Of a stretch of DNA of 64,000 bases, positions 1 through 8,651 are shown in pieces (the first letter of the stretch is position 1; each line of letters opens with the position of its first letter). The position numbers and the translations under genes are program-made. The notes beneath the pieces are model-generated. The model made no database searches. It was not told where the DNA came from and worked only from the letters and a program-made list of their open reading frames with translations. This DNA comes from Caulobacter sp. X (GTDB taxonomy: Bacteria > Pseudomonadota > Alphaproteobacteria > Caulobacterales > Caulobacteraceae): assembly GCF_002742635.1 (NCBI RefSeq), contig NZ_PEGF01000001.1, forward strand, positions 2,480,001 to 2,544,000, written 5' to 3'.

Positions 1-79
1 AGTCCGCCTGGGGCAGACGCTGCACGAGGGCGCGGTGGACCGTCAGGCCGCCCACGCCGGAGTCGAAGACGCCGATCAT
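1..79 (-). CDS. murI: Glutamate racemase, N-terminal fragment
   Basis: Only the first 26 codons are present; the gene runs off the left edge. The peptide begins MIGVFDSGVGGLTV, the signature N-terminus of glutamate racemase, with the Asp-Ser pair that forms part of the active site. The enzyme makes D-glutamate for peptidoglycan in the cytoplasm. An in-frame TAA lies just upstream of the ATG at 79, so this start is fixed. It diverges from the peptidase at 214. Confidence 0.9.
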   Translation of the reverse strand, partial: MIGVFDSGVGGLTVHRALVQRLPQAD

Positions 80-213
80 GGGCCAGCTTTAGCGCTCCGG
101 ACGGGCGTCGTCCACGCAGGGCGGACCCGTAGCTGAAAGGTTACGGTCCTGTCATGTGACGGGTTCGACACGGTGTCCTAGGGTCCCGGACAAACTTCTT
201 TCGGAGACCCTCC

Positions 214-2340
214 GTGCAACGTCGTACCTTCCTCGCCTCAGCGGCCGCCACCGGGGTCGCCGCCGCCCTCAGCCCCAGCGTGTCCATGGCTCAAGCGTCC
301 AATCCCCTGCTCCAGAAATGGACTGGTCCCTATGGCGGCGTGCCCGCCTTCGACAAGGTCAAGGTCGAGCAGTTCAAGCCGGCGCTCGAGGCGGCCATGG
401 CCAAGAACCTGGCCGAGATCGACGCGATCACCGCCAACAAGGCCGCGCCGACCTTCGAGAACACCATCGCGGCGCTGGAAGACGCCGGCCGGACGCTGAA
501 CGCGGTCCAGACCTACTACTACATCTGGGGCTCGAACATGAGCACGCCGGAGTTCCAGAAGGTCGAGGAGGAAATGGATCCGAAGCTCTCGGCCCACTTC
601 GACAAGATCAACCAGAACCCCGCGCTCTTCGCCCGCATCGAGGCCGTCTACAACTCGCCGGACAAGGCCAAGCTGACGCCCGAGCAGCAGCGGGTGCTGT
701 GGATCTACTACACCAACTTCGTGCGGTCTGGCGCGAAGCTGAGCCCCGACGCCAAGGCCCGGGTCGGCGCGATCAACACCGAGCTGGCGGGCCTCTACAC
801 CAAGTTCAGCCAGAACCTGCTGGCCGACGAGAACACCTGGATCGAGCTTTCGCCCGCCGATCTCGCGGGCCTGCCCGAGGGCCTGAAGGCCGCCGCCGCC
901 TCGAACGCGGAGTCGCGCAAGCTGCCCGGCAAGTTCATCGTCGTGAACACCCGCTCCAGCGTCGACCCGTTCCTGACCGAGTCGCCGGTCCGTTCGGCGC
1001 GCGAGAAGGTCTGGCGCGCCTTCGTCAATCGCGGCGACAACGGCGGGGCCACCGACAACAACGCCATCATCGCCAGGATCCTGAAGCTGCGGGCCGAACG
1101 CGCCAAGCTCCTGGGCTACAAGACCCACGCCCACTGGCGACTGGAAGACTCGATGGCCAAGACCCCCGAGAACGCCATGGGCCTGATGGAGGCGGTCTGG
1201 ACCCCGGCCATCGCCCAGGTCGCCATCGACGTCGCCGACATGCAGGCGATCATCGACAAGGAGGGCGGCGGGTTCAAGCTGGAGCCCTGGGACTACCGAT
1301 ACTACGCCGAGAAGGTCCGTAAGGCCAAGTACGACCTCGATATGAACGAGGTGAAGCCCTACCTGCAGCTGGACAAGCTGCGCGAGGGGATGTTCTGGGC
1401 CTCGGGCCAGCTCTACGGCTTTGAATTCAAGAAGCTTTCCGGCATCCCCGTCTATCACGAGGACATCACCGTCTACGAGGTGACCCGCGGCGGCAAGCAC
1501 GTCGGCCTGTGGTACTTCGACCCCTACGCCCGTCCGGGTAAGCGTTCGGGCGCCTGGATGAACGCCTATCGCACCCAGGAGCGGTTCAAGGGCGAAATCA
1601 CGACGATCGTCTCGAACAACTCCAACTTCATCAAGGGCAAGCCCGGCGAGCCCCTGCTGATCTCGTGGGACGACGCCGTCACCCTGTTCCACGAGTTCGG
1701 CCACGCCATCCACGGCCTGAACGCCAACGCCACCTATCCGTCGGTGTCGGGCACGGCCGTGGCGCGCGACTATGTCGAGTTTCCCAGCCAGCTGAACGAG
1801 CATTGGCTGCCGACGCCGCAGGTGCTGAACCAGTTCGCCCTGCACTACCAGACCGGCAAGCCGATCCCTCAGGCCCTGGTCGACAAGATCGAGGCGGCCG
1901 GCAAGTTCGGCGAGGGCTTCGGCACGACCGAGTACCTGGCCTCGGCCCTGATCGACATGAAGCTGCACCTGGCTGGCGACGCCGATATCGATCCGGATAA
2001 GTTCGAGCGCGACGAGCTGGCCAAGCTGAACATGCCCAAGGAGATCGTCATGCGGCACCGCACGCCGCAGTTCGGTCACGTCTTCTCGGGCGACGGCTAT
2101 TCTGCCGGCTACTACAGCTACCTGTGGGCCGACACCCTGACCGCCGACGCGGCCGAGGCCTTCCAGGAGGCGCCCGGCGGCTTCTACGACAAGGCCGTCG
2201 CCAAGCGCCTCTACGAAGACATCATGTCCAAGGGCAACACGATCGATCCGGTCGAGCAGTTCCGCGCCTTCCGCGGCCGCGACGTCAAGATCGGCGCCCT
2301 GATGCGCAAGCGCGGCTTCCCCGTTCCGGCGGGGGCTTAG
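214..2340 (+). CDS. dcp: Exported M3-family peptidyl-dipeptidase (Dcp-like)
   Basis: 708 residues from a GTG start. The N-terminus has a twin-arginine pair (QRRTFLASAA) followed by a hydrophobic stretch ending near residue 28, so the protein is probably Tat-exported. The zinc motif HEFGH lies at about residues 493-497, as in thimet-oligopeptidase-like M3 metallopeptidases, and the length fits Dcp. The family removes C-terminal dipeptides from short peptides, here probably in the periplasm. Tat export fits a metalloenzyme loaded in the cytoplasm. It is a single gene; a repeat element follows its stop. Family call is firm; Dcp versus another M3 subgroup is less certain. Confidence 0.88.
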   Translation: MQRRTFLASAAATGVAAALSPSVSMAQASNPLLQKWTGPYGGVPAFDKVKVEQFKPALEAAMAKNLAEIDAITANKAAPTFENTIAALEDAGRTLNAVQTYYYIWGSNMSTPEFQKVEEEMDPKLSAHFDKINQNPALFARIEAVYNSPDKAKLTPEQQRVLWIYYTNFVRSGAKLSPDAKARVGAINTELAGLYTKFSQNLLADENTWIELSPADLAGLPEGLKAAAASNAESRKLPGKFIVVNTRSSVDPFLTESPVRSAREKVWRAFVNRGDNGGATDNNAIIARILKLRAERAKLLGYKTHAHWRLEDSMAKTPENAMGLMEAVWTPAIAQVAIDVADMQAIIDKEGGGFKLEPWDYRYYAEKVRKAKYDLDMNEVKPYLQLDKLREGMFWASGQLYGFEFKKLSGIPVYHEDITVYEVTRGGKHVGLWYFDPYARPGKRSGAWMNAYRTQERFKGEITTIVSNNSNFIKGKPGEPLLISWDDAVTLFHEFGHAIHGLNANATYPSVSGTAVARDYVEFPSQLNEHWLPTPQVLNQFALHYQTGKPIPQALVDKIEAAGKFGEGFGTTEYLASALIDMKLHLAGDADIDPDKFERDELAKLNMPKEIVMRHRTPQFGHVFSGDGYSAGYYSYLWADTLTADAAEAFQEAPGGFYDKAVAKRLYEDIMSKGNTIDPVEQFRAFRGRDVKIGALMRKRGFPVPAGA

Positions 2341-2346
2341 TGGGTT

Positions 2347-2508
2347 CACCCTCTCCCCTTGCGGGAGAGGGTGGCTCGAAGGGCCGGGTGAGGGGTCGAA
2401 GACCAGGACCGCCGCGACAGCCTAGCCGCCGTCGCGGCGTTTCCGATTGTGCGACCCCTGATCCGTCGCCTACGGCGACACCTTCTCCCCCAAGGGGAGA
2501 AGGGTTAT
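2347..2508. repeat. Caulobacter-type intergenic inverted repeat pair
   Basis: Two hairpins lie between convergently unrelated genes. The first has arms 2348-2357 and 2363-2372 (ACCCTCTCCC / GGGAGAGGGT). The second has arms 2481-2490 and 2494-2503 (CCTTCTCCCC / GGGGAGAAGG). A smaller hairpin (GTCGCC/GGCGAC, 2465-2479) lies between them. Closely related units occur near 4.2, 20.8 and 23.9 kb, so this is a dispersed family rather than a gene-specific terminator. Confidence 0.8.
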
Positions 2509-2535
2509 CTGGAAGCGGGGGCTGAAGGAGTACCG

Positions 2536-3522
2536 ATGGCTGCGTCCAAGCTCGTCCCTTTCGCCTTCGCGCTCGCGATTTCCTCCTCGGCCCTGGCCCA
2601 AACAGCTCCTCCGCCGACCGTCGACCTCGGTCAGGCGCCGGCTCAAGACGAGAGCGCGGTGGTCGCTGAGCTCACGGTGGTGGCCAAGCCGCCGGGACCG
2701 GCGGTCTGGCTGGTCGAGAAGGACGGCGCCAAGCTCTACATCCTGGGCTCGGCCCCGCCCCTGCCCCATCAGCTGAAATGGTCCAGCCCCCGCCTGGAGA
2801 AGGCGCTGGACAAGGCCAGCCTCGTCCTCGTGCCGCCGGAAGCCTCGGTCGGCGTCACCCAGATCGCCGGATTCGTGCTTCGGTTCGGCGCGGGCCTGCG
2901 CCAGCCGCTGGGCAAGTCGCTGGAGAATGAGCTTCCGCCGGATCTGAAGGCCCGGTTCGTGGAATCCCGAACCCAGGCCCGAAAGGGGCCGGGCGACTAC
3001 AAGAACTGGAAGCCGGCCGTGGCGGGCTTCCTGCTGCTGTCGGACTTCCGCCAGGCGGCGGGTCTGTCCGAAGCCAAACCGGTCAGCACGGTCCAGCGCA
3101 TGGCCAAGGCTCGCAAACTGAAGGTCAAGGCTGTCGGCCAGTACCGGATGAGCGCGGTGACGACGATCGCCTCCAAGCTTTCGGCCGAAGATCAGCTCTA
3201 TTGCCTGCGCGTGGCGCTGGACGAGATCTCCTATGACGGCGCCCATTCGACGACGATCGGCCAGGACTGGGCCGACGGCGACCTGGGTTCTGTCCGCGCC
3301 CGTTACCGCGCCAGCGCCGCCCAACGCTGCCTGGTCCACGCGCCCGGCGGCGCCGAGCTGCTGGAGAAGGGCGTCGGCCTGACGACCGATGCGATGACGG
3401 AAGCGCTGAAGCGGCCCGGGGTCACCGTGGCGGTGGTGGATCTCGGCTTCCTGCTGCCCGCCAACGGCGTGCTGGACCGGCTGAAGGCAGGCGGCGCGAC
3501 GATCACCTCTCCGGTCGAATAA
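2536..3522 (+). CDS. Exported TraB/GumN family protein
   Basis: 328 residues. The ATG at 2536 is chosen because GAAGGAG sits 5 bases before it and it yields a clean signal peptide ending near ALAQ (residue 22). After a proline-rich linker, the segment around AVWLVEKDGAKLYILGSAP matches the opening strand of the TraB/GumN fold, and the predicted alternating strands and helices run to the C-terminus. TraB/GumN proteins resemble the Tiki metalloprotease fold, but their bacterial function is mostly unknown. The Gly-Ser after the Leu replaces the usual Gly-T/S-H, so the first metal ligand is not evident and activity is doubtful. Confidence 0.7.
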   Translation: MAASKLVPFAFALAISSSALAQTAPPPTVDLGQAPAQDESAVVAELTVVAKPPGPAVWLVEKDGAKLYILGSAPPLPHQLKWSSPRLEKALDKASLVLVPPEASVGVTQIAGFVLRFGAGLRQPLGKSLENELPPDLKARFVESRTQARKGPGDYKNWKPAVAGFLLLSDFRQAAGLSEAKPVSTVQRMAKARKLKVKAVGQYRMSAVTTIASKLSAEDQLYCLRVALDEISYDGAHSTTIGQDWADGDLGSVRARYRASAAQRCLVHAPGGAELLEKGVGLTTDAMTEALKRPGVTVAVVDLGFLLPANGVLDRLKAGGATITSPVE

Positions 3523-3597
3523 CGACGATCGCCCGCTTGACGGCCAGGCGTCGAAGCCGTCAGCCTCCGCCCGCCTTTTTGGGGAGGGAAACCCGGC

Positions 3598-4122
3598 ATG
3601 AGAATGATGATGATGGCCGTCGCGGGCCTGGCCTCCTTGGCCGCCGGCGCGGCCCGGGCCGAGGTGGCCGACGCTCAGCCGAATGGCTTTGAGGTCAAGC
3701 ACGAGGTGGTGGTGAACGCCCCGGCCGCGACGGTCTGGGGCGTCCTGGTGCAGCCCTCGAAATGGTGGTCAGCGGCGCACACCTGGTCCGGCTCGGCCGC
3801 CAATCTGTCCCTGGCGGCGGCGTCCGGCGGTTGCTTCTGCGAGCGCCTGCCCAACGGCGGATCGGTGCTGCACATGACGACGGTCAACGCCGCGCCGGGG
3901 TCGAAGCTGGTGCTCTCCGGCGCCCTCGGACCGCTGCAGACCTCGGGCGCGACGGGCGCTCTGGCTTTCGTGCTGACGGAAAAGGACGGCAAGACGACCG
4001 TAACCGTCACCTATGACGTCGGCGGCTATCTGAAAGGCGGCCTCGACAAGTGGGCGGGTCCCGTCGACGGCGTGATCGGCCAGCAGGTCGCGGGGCTGAA
4101 GGCGGCGGTGGAAGCGAAGTAA
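3598..4122 (+). CDS. Exported SRPBCC-fold protein
   Basis: 174 residues. A methionine-rich start (MRMMMMAVAG) and an Ala-rich core form a signal peptide cleaved near ARAE (residue 21). The mature part starts with a strand and the pattern EVVVNAPAATVWGVLVQPSKWW, typical of the START/Bet v1-like SRPBCC fold, which binds hydrophobic ligands in a deep cavity. A periplasmic SRPBCC protein is less usual than a cytoplasmic one. It follows the TraB/GumN gene by 75 bases on the same strand and may be co-transcribed. The ligand is unknown. Confidence 0.7.
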   Translation: MRMMMMAVAGLASLAAGAARAEVADAQPNGFEVKHEVVVNAPAATVWGVLVQPSKWWSAAHTWSGSAANLSLAAASGGCFCERLPNGGSVLHMTTVNAAPGSKLVLSGALGPLQTSGATGALAFVLTEKDGKTTVTVTYDVGGYLKGGLDKWAGPVDGVIGQQVAGLKAAVEAK

Positions 4123-4126
4123 ACCA

Positions 4127-4238
4127 CCCCTCCCCCTTGCGGGGAGGGGCCTGGGGTGGGGGTGTTGGCTCAGATCTCGGCGGCGCAGCGGCGCTGGCGC
4201 CCCCATCCCCAACCCCTTCCCCGCGAGGGGGAAGGGGC
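4127..4238. repeat. Caulobacter-type intergenic inverted repeat pair
   Basis: Two hairpins of the same style as those near 2.4 kb. Arms are CCCCTCCCC / GGGGAGGGG (4127-4135 and 4141-4149) and CCCCTTCCCC / GGGGAAGGGG (4213-4222 and 4228-4237). The unit fills the gap between two convergent genes and could end transcription from both sides. Confidence 0.75.
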
Positions 4239-4252
4239 TTGGGAGGTCAACC

Positions 4253-5623
4253 TCACCCCACGTCGGCCAGGTCGCTGTCGCCGCTGGCGCCCAGCAGGGC
4301 CATCTGCAGGCGCGAGCGGTCGCGGCGAGCCGCTTCCAGGGCGCCTTCGGCCAGGGCGTTCTCCGAGGTGAGGCGCTCGATCGTGGCCTGCAGTTCGGAG
4401 ACCTTCTCCTCGTGCTCGCGACGGATCTGGTCCTGGGCTTCCTGCATGGCGTCCAGGCGGGCGCGCAGTTGCTGGGCCCGCTCCTCGGCGCGCTTCATGG
4501 CCTTTTCCTGAGCGACCGCGCTCTTGGCCAGCTGGTCGGCGCGCTCGATGGCCGTGGCGCGAGCCGTGTCGACGCCGGCGTGGCGTTGACGCAGGCTTTC
4601 GGCCTCTTCTTCCAGCGCGCGGATGCGTTCCAGGGCGCGCTCCAGGGCGACATTGAGGTCGCCGGCGCGGCGCTCCACGGCCTTCTGGTGGGCGCTGGAC
4701 TCGGCCAGGCGAGCCGAGAGCTGGGTGTTCATCTCTTCCAGCTTGTCGGCGCGGCCCGTGGCGGTCTCGAGGCGGGTCTGCAGAGCCGAGATTTCGGCGC
4801 GGCTGGCCTCGACCTGGCTTTCCAGGCCGCGGACGATGCGGCCGCTGTCGGTCTGGTGGGCGGCCAGGGCGTTCTCGAGCGCCTGGACGCGGGCGCGTTC
4901 GGCGGCGATCTGGGCTTCCAGGTCGGTCTCGATGCGCGACAGGCGGGCCAGATCGAGGCCGGCCTGGTCGACGCGCTTCTTGAGCGTCGCGGCTTCCTCG
5001 CCCAGCAGGGCGTTGTCCTGGTTGGCGCGGGCCAGGGCGGCCTCGGCGTCGCCGCGACGGGCGTCGATGTCCTGGGCCTGGGCGCGCAGGCCTTCGACGT
5101 CCTGCACGAGGTGCTCGATGCGGGCGTTGGCGTCGCGCAGGGAGGCGTCGAGGTTGGAGACCTTCAGGTCCGACTGCAGCAGGGCGTTGCGCAGACGGTC
5201 GATCTCGAGGGCGTTGTCTTCGAGCGTGACGTCCTGGCTTTGGCGGCGGGCTTCGGACTCGCCGAGGGCGGTCTCGGCGGCGGCGAGGCGGGCGCTGACT
5301 TCGCGCTCCTCGGCCTGGATCTGGGCGATCTGACGTTGGGCCTGGTCGAAGTTGGCGCGCAGGGCGATCAGCTCGGCGTGCTCGGCGCGACGGGCCTCGA
5401 ACTCCTGGCCGACGGGGCCGCGGATCTCGGCGATCAGCGGCTCGATGGCCTTGAGGTGCTCCATGACCCGGCCGATGCTGTCGAGGCCGCCGTGGATGGT
5501 CTCGTAGCGCTGACCGATGGCCTGGGTGGACTCGATCTGGTGAAGCATCGCCTCGCTGCGGTCGTCCGAGAGGACGGCCGGCTTGGCGTTCTTATCCCGA
5601 GAGTTCTTCGACAGCAGTCTCAT
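4253..5623 (-). CDS. creS: Crescentin, intermediate-filament-like cell-shape protein
   Basis: 456 residues. The N-terminus MRLLSKNSRDKNAKP is a short basic head; from about residue 25 to near the end the sequence is almost unbroken heptad coiled coil rich in Ala, Glu, Arg and Leu. Both the head and the long stretch around LHQIESTQAIGQRYE match crescentin of Caulobacter as I remember it, and the length fits (about 457). Crescentin forms a stable filament under the inner cell curvature, tied to MreB and the envelope. The ATG at 5623 is preferred over one three codons upstream because it gives the known N-terminus. It is a single gene. Confidence 0.93.
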   Translation of the reverse strand: MRLLSKNSRDKNAKPAVLSDDRSEAMLHQIESTQAIGQRYETIHGGLDSIGRVMEHLKAIEPLIAEIRGPVGQEFEARRAEHAELIALRANFDQAQRQIAQIQAEEREVSARLAAAETALGESEARRQSQDVTLEDNALEIDRLRNALLQSDLKVSNLDASLRDANARIEHLVQDVEGLRAQAQDIDARRGDAEAALARANQDNALLGEEAATLKKRVDQAGLDLARLSRIETDLEAQIAAERARVQALENALAAHQTDSGRIVRGLESQVEASRAEISALQTRLETATGRADKLEEMNTQLSARLAESSAHQKAVERRAGDLNVALERALERIRALEEEAESLRQRHAGVDTARATAIERADQLAKSAVAQEKAMKRAEERAQQLRARLDAMQEAQDQIRREHEEKVSELQATIERLTSENALAEGALEAARRDRSRLQMALLGASGDSDLADVG

Positions 5624-5773
5624 CTCGCCCACCTTCGCCCCATGCGGCCCCGACGCGTTCCTCAGGAACGACGGCGAACGCCGCGAATCTCTTACCCAGA
5701 GGTTAACAACTTAGTTCACGGACAAGATGAATGTCGAGTAGGCCTAACCGCGACCGGGCGTCGCGGACCCCGC

Positions 5774-6319
5774 TCAAACGCCCCATTTCTGGGGATCGGC
5801 GGCGGACTCGGCGGCCATCACCCGACCGGCGGCGTTCACCACGGCCGCGATCCTCAGCGCCGCCTGGATCTGGACCGGCGCCACGCCGCGTTCGCGCAAC
5901 TCCGCCTCATGCGCGTCGAGGCACGCGCCGCAGCCGTTGATGGCCGACGCCGCCACGCACCAGAGCTCGTAGTCGATCGCCGGGACACTCGGTCGCGACA
6001 GCCGGTTCATCCGCAGGCGCGACGGCAGGTCCCGATAGTCCGGCGCGGCCATCAGGTGCAGGGCGCGGAAGTAGACGTTGTTCATCGCCATGATCGCGGC
6101 GGCGGTCTTGGCGGCCTCAAAGGCTTCGGGCGAGAGGCCCGCCGCCTGGGCGGCCGCCGCGACGGCCCGGATGGTCGACGGCTCGCCGACCGCGTGGGCG
6201 CTGGCGACGAAACAGCCCCACTTGGCTTGGTCCGGCAGCACGGTTTCCTGGACGAGAACCGCGAGGTTCGTGGCGATGTCCCGCGCATAGGCCGGCAGGC
6301 GCAAGGCTTCGATCGACAT
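5774..6319 (-). CDS. ahpD: Alkyl hydroperoxidase AhpD
   Basis: 181 residues, carboxymuconolactone-decarboxylase/AhpD fold. The redox pair is in NGCGACLDAHE, with Cys130 and Cys133; Glu118 and His137 fall where the catalytic relay residues of mycobacterial AhpD lie. AhpD acts as a thiol peroxidase and as reductant of AhpC through lipoamide. No ahpC is next to it. It is transcribed divergently from oxyR across 219 bases, which strongly suggests peroxide control by OxyR. The family also contains AhpD-like proteins of unknown role, but the residue spacing here is exact. Confidence 0.9.
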   Translation of the reverse strand: MSIEALRLPAYARDIATNLAVLVQETVLPDQAKWGCFVASAHAVGEPSTIRAVAAAAQAAGLSPEAFEAAKTAAAIMAMNNVYFRALHLMAAPDYRDLPSRLRMNRLSRPSVPAIDYELWCVAASAINGCGACLDAHEAELRERGVAPVQIQAALRIAAVVNAAGRVMAAESAADPQKWGV

Positions 6320-6514
6320 GGGCGGCTCCGAACGTGGCGGCCGCCGCATAGCATTGTCCGGGGACGGCGTCCCGGTCCGCCGGGAGGGGCTGGGCGGACC
6401 GGGACCAAGGCGGGGCGCTTCGGGGCGGTGGGGGAGACACCCGAAGCCTTTCGCCATGACGACGTGGTACGCGCTGTCCGCAAAGTTATCCAATCGATAG
6501 TTTTTTGATTTCCG

Positions 6515-6529
6515 ATAGAGAGCACCTAT
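6515..6529 (+). promoter_or_regulatory. Putative OxyR half operator
   Basis: ATAG-N7-CTAT lies 10 bases before the oxyR start, in the gap shared with ahpD. OxyR tetramers bind four such ATAG/CTAT elements at 10-11 base intervals. The downstream pair is perfect; the upstream pair at the expected phase (6493-6507, ATCG-N7-TTTG) is degenerate. The position over the oxyR start region fits negative autoregulation plus activation of ahpD. Confidence 0.6.
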
Positions 6530-6538
6530 ATTCCGCTG

Positions 6539-7438
6539 ATGCTACCGACCCTGCGCCAACTGCAATATCTGAAGCTGCTGTCCGAGCACGGCTCGTTCAG
6601 CCGCGCCGCCGAGAACGCCCACGTCACCCAGCCGACCCTGTCGGCCGGCATCCAGGAGCTGGAGAAGATCCTGGGCGCGCCGGTGGTCGATCGGGCCCGC
6701 TCCGGCGTGATCCTGACCGCCGCCGGCCAGGAGGCCGTGCGCCGCGCCGAGGACATTCTCACGCGCGCCGAGGACCTGGTGCAGGCCGCGCGCGGCGCGG
6801 GCCAGCCGCTGGCGGGGCGGTTCCGCCTGGGCGTGATCCCGACCGTAGCGCCGTACCTGCTGCCGCGCGCCCTGCCCGTGCTGCGCGACCGCTTTCCCAA
6901 GCTGAAGCTGTTCCTGCGCGAGGACCTGACCCAGCGGCTGATCGGGGCGCTGAAGGCCGGCGCGCTGGACGCGGCCCTGATCGCCCTGCCCTACGACATG
7001 AGCGGCCTGGACTGGGCCCATGTCGAGGATGACGAGCTGCTGGCCGCCGCGCCCGCCAACCATCCGATGGCCGCCTCGACCCGGGTCGATCCCGACAGCC
7101 TGCGCGGGGATGACCTGATCCTGCTGGAGGACGGCCACTGCCTGCGCGATCACGCCCTGGCCGCCTGCGGGCTTGAGCCCCCGAAAGGCGTCGGCGAGGA
7201 AGAAAGCTTCGCGGCCACGTCCCTGCCGACCCTGGTGCAGATGATCGGTTCGGGCCTCGGCGTCTCGTTCCTGCCGGCCATGGCGGTCCAGGCCGGGCTG
7301 ACCGACAAGGCGGCCGTCACCGTGCGGCCTCTGGCGACCGAGCATCCCAGCCGCGAGATCGTGGTGGCTTGGCGCTCGGGCTCCAGCCGCTCGGTCGAGG
7401 GCAGGTTGCTGGCCGAGACGCTGCGCGAGGCGGTCTAG
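6539..7438 (+). CDS. oxyR: Hydrogen-peroxide sensor and activator OxyR
   Basis: 299 residues. An N-terminal LysR winged helix (SFSRAAENAHVTQPTLSAGI, about residues 19-38) is followed by the periplasmic-binding-like effector domain. The motif EDGHCLRDHALAAC places Cys201 and Cys210 nine apart, the spacing of the peroxide-sensing Cys199-Cys208 pair of E. coli OxyR. This separates it from generic LysR proteins. It is divergent from ahpD and has an OxyR-type half site just before its start. Confidence 0.93.
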   Translation: MLPTLRQLQYLKLLSEHGSFSRAAENAHVTQPTLSAGIQELEKILGAPVVDRARSGVILTAAGQEAVRRAEDILTRAEDLVQAARGAGQPLAGRFRLGVIPTVAPYLLPRALPVLRDRFPKLKLFLREDLTQRLIGALKAGALDAALIALPYDMSGLDWAHVEDDELLAAAPANHPMAASTRVDPDSLRGDDLILLEDGHCLRDHALAACGLEPPKGVGEEESFAATSLPTLVQMIGSGLGVSFLPAMAVQAGLTDKAAVTVRPLATEHPSREIVVAWRSGSSRSVEGRLLAETLREAV

Positions 7439-7441
7439 CGC

Positions 7442-7894
7442 TTATCTGGCGCCCAGCTTGGCGCGGGCGGCGGCGTCGACGCGATCCACGCCCCTCAGCG
7501 TGTCGCCGGTCGCCTCCAGCATGGTGCTGAACACCTTGAGGTCGGCCGTCGTGATCTTGCGGACATTGCGCTCGCGCGACCATTCCAAGCCGATTATCTG
7601 GCCAAGACGGCAGGCCTTGGGCAGCAGCGCGGGGCGCTCGGCCGGCCCGCCCTTGGTCAGCAGCTTGCCGACAATCTCGTTCCAGTTCGGGCCGCCGGGC
7701 ACGCACAAGGTCAGGTGGTCGCAGGTTCCGGTCCAGAAGCGCTTGTACCAGCGCTCGTGCTCGGGCGTGTCGTAGCGGGCCGGTGTCGGAACCACGCCCT
7801 GGCAGTCCGGCCGGACATAGCTCTGCGCCTCGGCGCTTCCGGCGACCAGCAGTACGCCCGCCAGCACAGCGACGGTGACGCGCCTAGACCGCAT
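7442..7894 (-). CDS. Exported protein of unknown function, last gene of the mla operon
   Basis: 150 residues. The ATG at 7894 gives a clear signal peptide (MRSRRVTVAVLAGVLLVAG, cleaved near AEA). The mature part has four cysteines (in RPDCQG, TGTCDH, TLCVPG and KACRLG), enough for two disulfides in the periplasm. Its start overlaps the end of mlaF by 11 bases, so it is probably translated with the operon. I do not recognise the family. Its place suggests a periplasmic or outer-membrane accessory to lipid transport, which is inference only. Confidence 0.6.
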   Translation of the reverse strand: MRSRRVTVAVLAGVLLVAGSAEAQSYVRPDCQGVVPTPARYDTPEHERWYKRFWTGTCDHLTLCVPGGPNWNEIVGKLLTKGGPAERPALLPKACRLGQIIGLEWSRERNVRKITTADLKVFSTMLEATGDTLRGVDRVDAAARAKLGAR

Positions 7895-8651
7895 GGGCGA
7901 TCGGTCCGTCCGCGCGCCCCTCCACGAACTGGCGCACATAGGGGTTATCCGTGGTCTGCAGGTCGGCGGCCGGGCCGCGCCAGACGATTTTGCCGCCGTG
8001 CAGCATGGCGATTTCGTCGCCGATGGTCTGGGCCGAGGCCAGGTCGTGGGTGATCGACACCGCGGTCGAGCCCAGTCGGCGCACCTGATCGGAAATCAGC
8101 TGGTTGATCGCGGCCGCCGTGATCGGGTCGAGACCCGTGGTCGGCTCGTCGAAGAACAGGATCTCGGGCCGCGCGACGACGGCGCGCGCCAGGCCGGCGC
8201 GTTTCTGCATGCCGCCCGACAGCTCCGACGGGAAGCGATCGGCCACGGCGGGATCCAGGCGCACCTGTTCCAGAGCCTCGATGGCGCGGGCGCGGGCCTC
8301 CTTGCGCGGCACGCCATCGGCGTTCAGCAGGCGGAAGGCGACGTTCTCCCAGATGCTCAGGCTGTCGAACAGGGCCGCGCCCTGGAACAGCACGCCGACG
8401 CGCGAGAACAGCTTGCGGCGCTTGGCCTCGGAAAGGCCGACGACGTTCTGGCCGTCCAGCTCGATTTCGCCGCCCTCGGGGCGCATGAGACCGAGCGCGG
8501 TCTTGATCGTCACCGACTTGCCCTGCCCCGAGCCGCCGATGATCACCAGCGAGCGCCCAGGCGCGACCGACAGGTCCAGGCCATCCAGGACCGCCCGGTC
8601 GCCGAAACGTTTGGTGACGCCCTTCCAGGCCAGTTTCGGGGTGTCTGTCAT
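7884..8651 (-). CDS. mlaF: ABC transporter ATPase MlaF
   Basis: 255 residues. Walker A is GGSGQGKS (about residues 39-46), the signature is LSGGMQKRAGLARA, and Walker B ends in ILFFDEP. The wording LSGGMQKR is typical of the MlaF/Ttg2A branch. MlaF powers transport of phospholipids between the inner membrane and the periplasm with MlaE, MlaD and MlaB. Its ATG overlaps the mlaE stop as ATGA. No mlaB (STAS) gene is in the operon. Confidence 0.93.
   Translation of the reverse strand: MTDTPKLAWKGVTKRFGDRAVLDGLDLSVAPGRSLVIIGGSGQGKSVTIKTALGLMRPEGGEIELDGQNVVGLSEAKRRKLFSRVGVLFQGAALFDSLSIWENVAFRLLNADGVPRKEARARAIEALEQVRLDPAVADRFPSELSGGMQKRAGLARAVVARPEILFFDEPTTGLDPITAAAINQLISDQVRRLGSTAVSITHDLASAQTIGDEIAMLHGGKIVWRGPAADLQTTDNPYVRQFVEGRADGPIAHAV

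Noticed and set aside
4412..6508. 698-codon plus-strand frame across crescentin and ahpD
   Set aside because: It covers two recognisable minus-strand genes and shows no family features.
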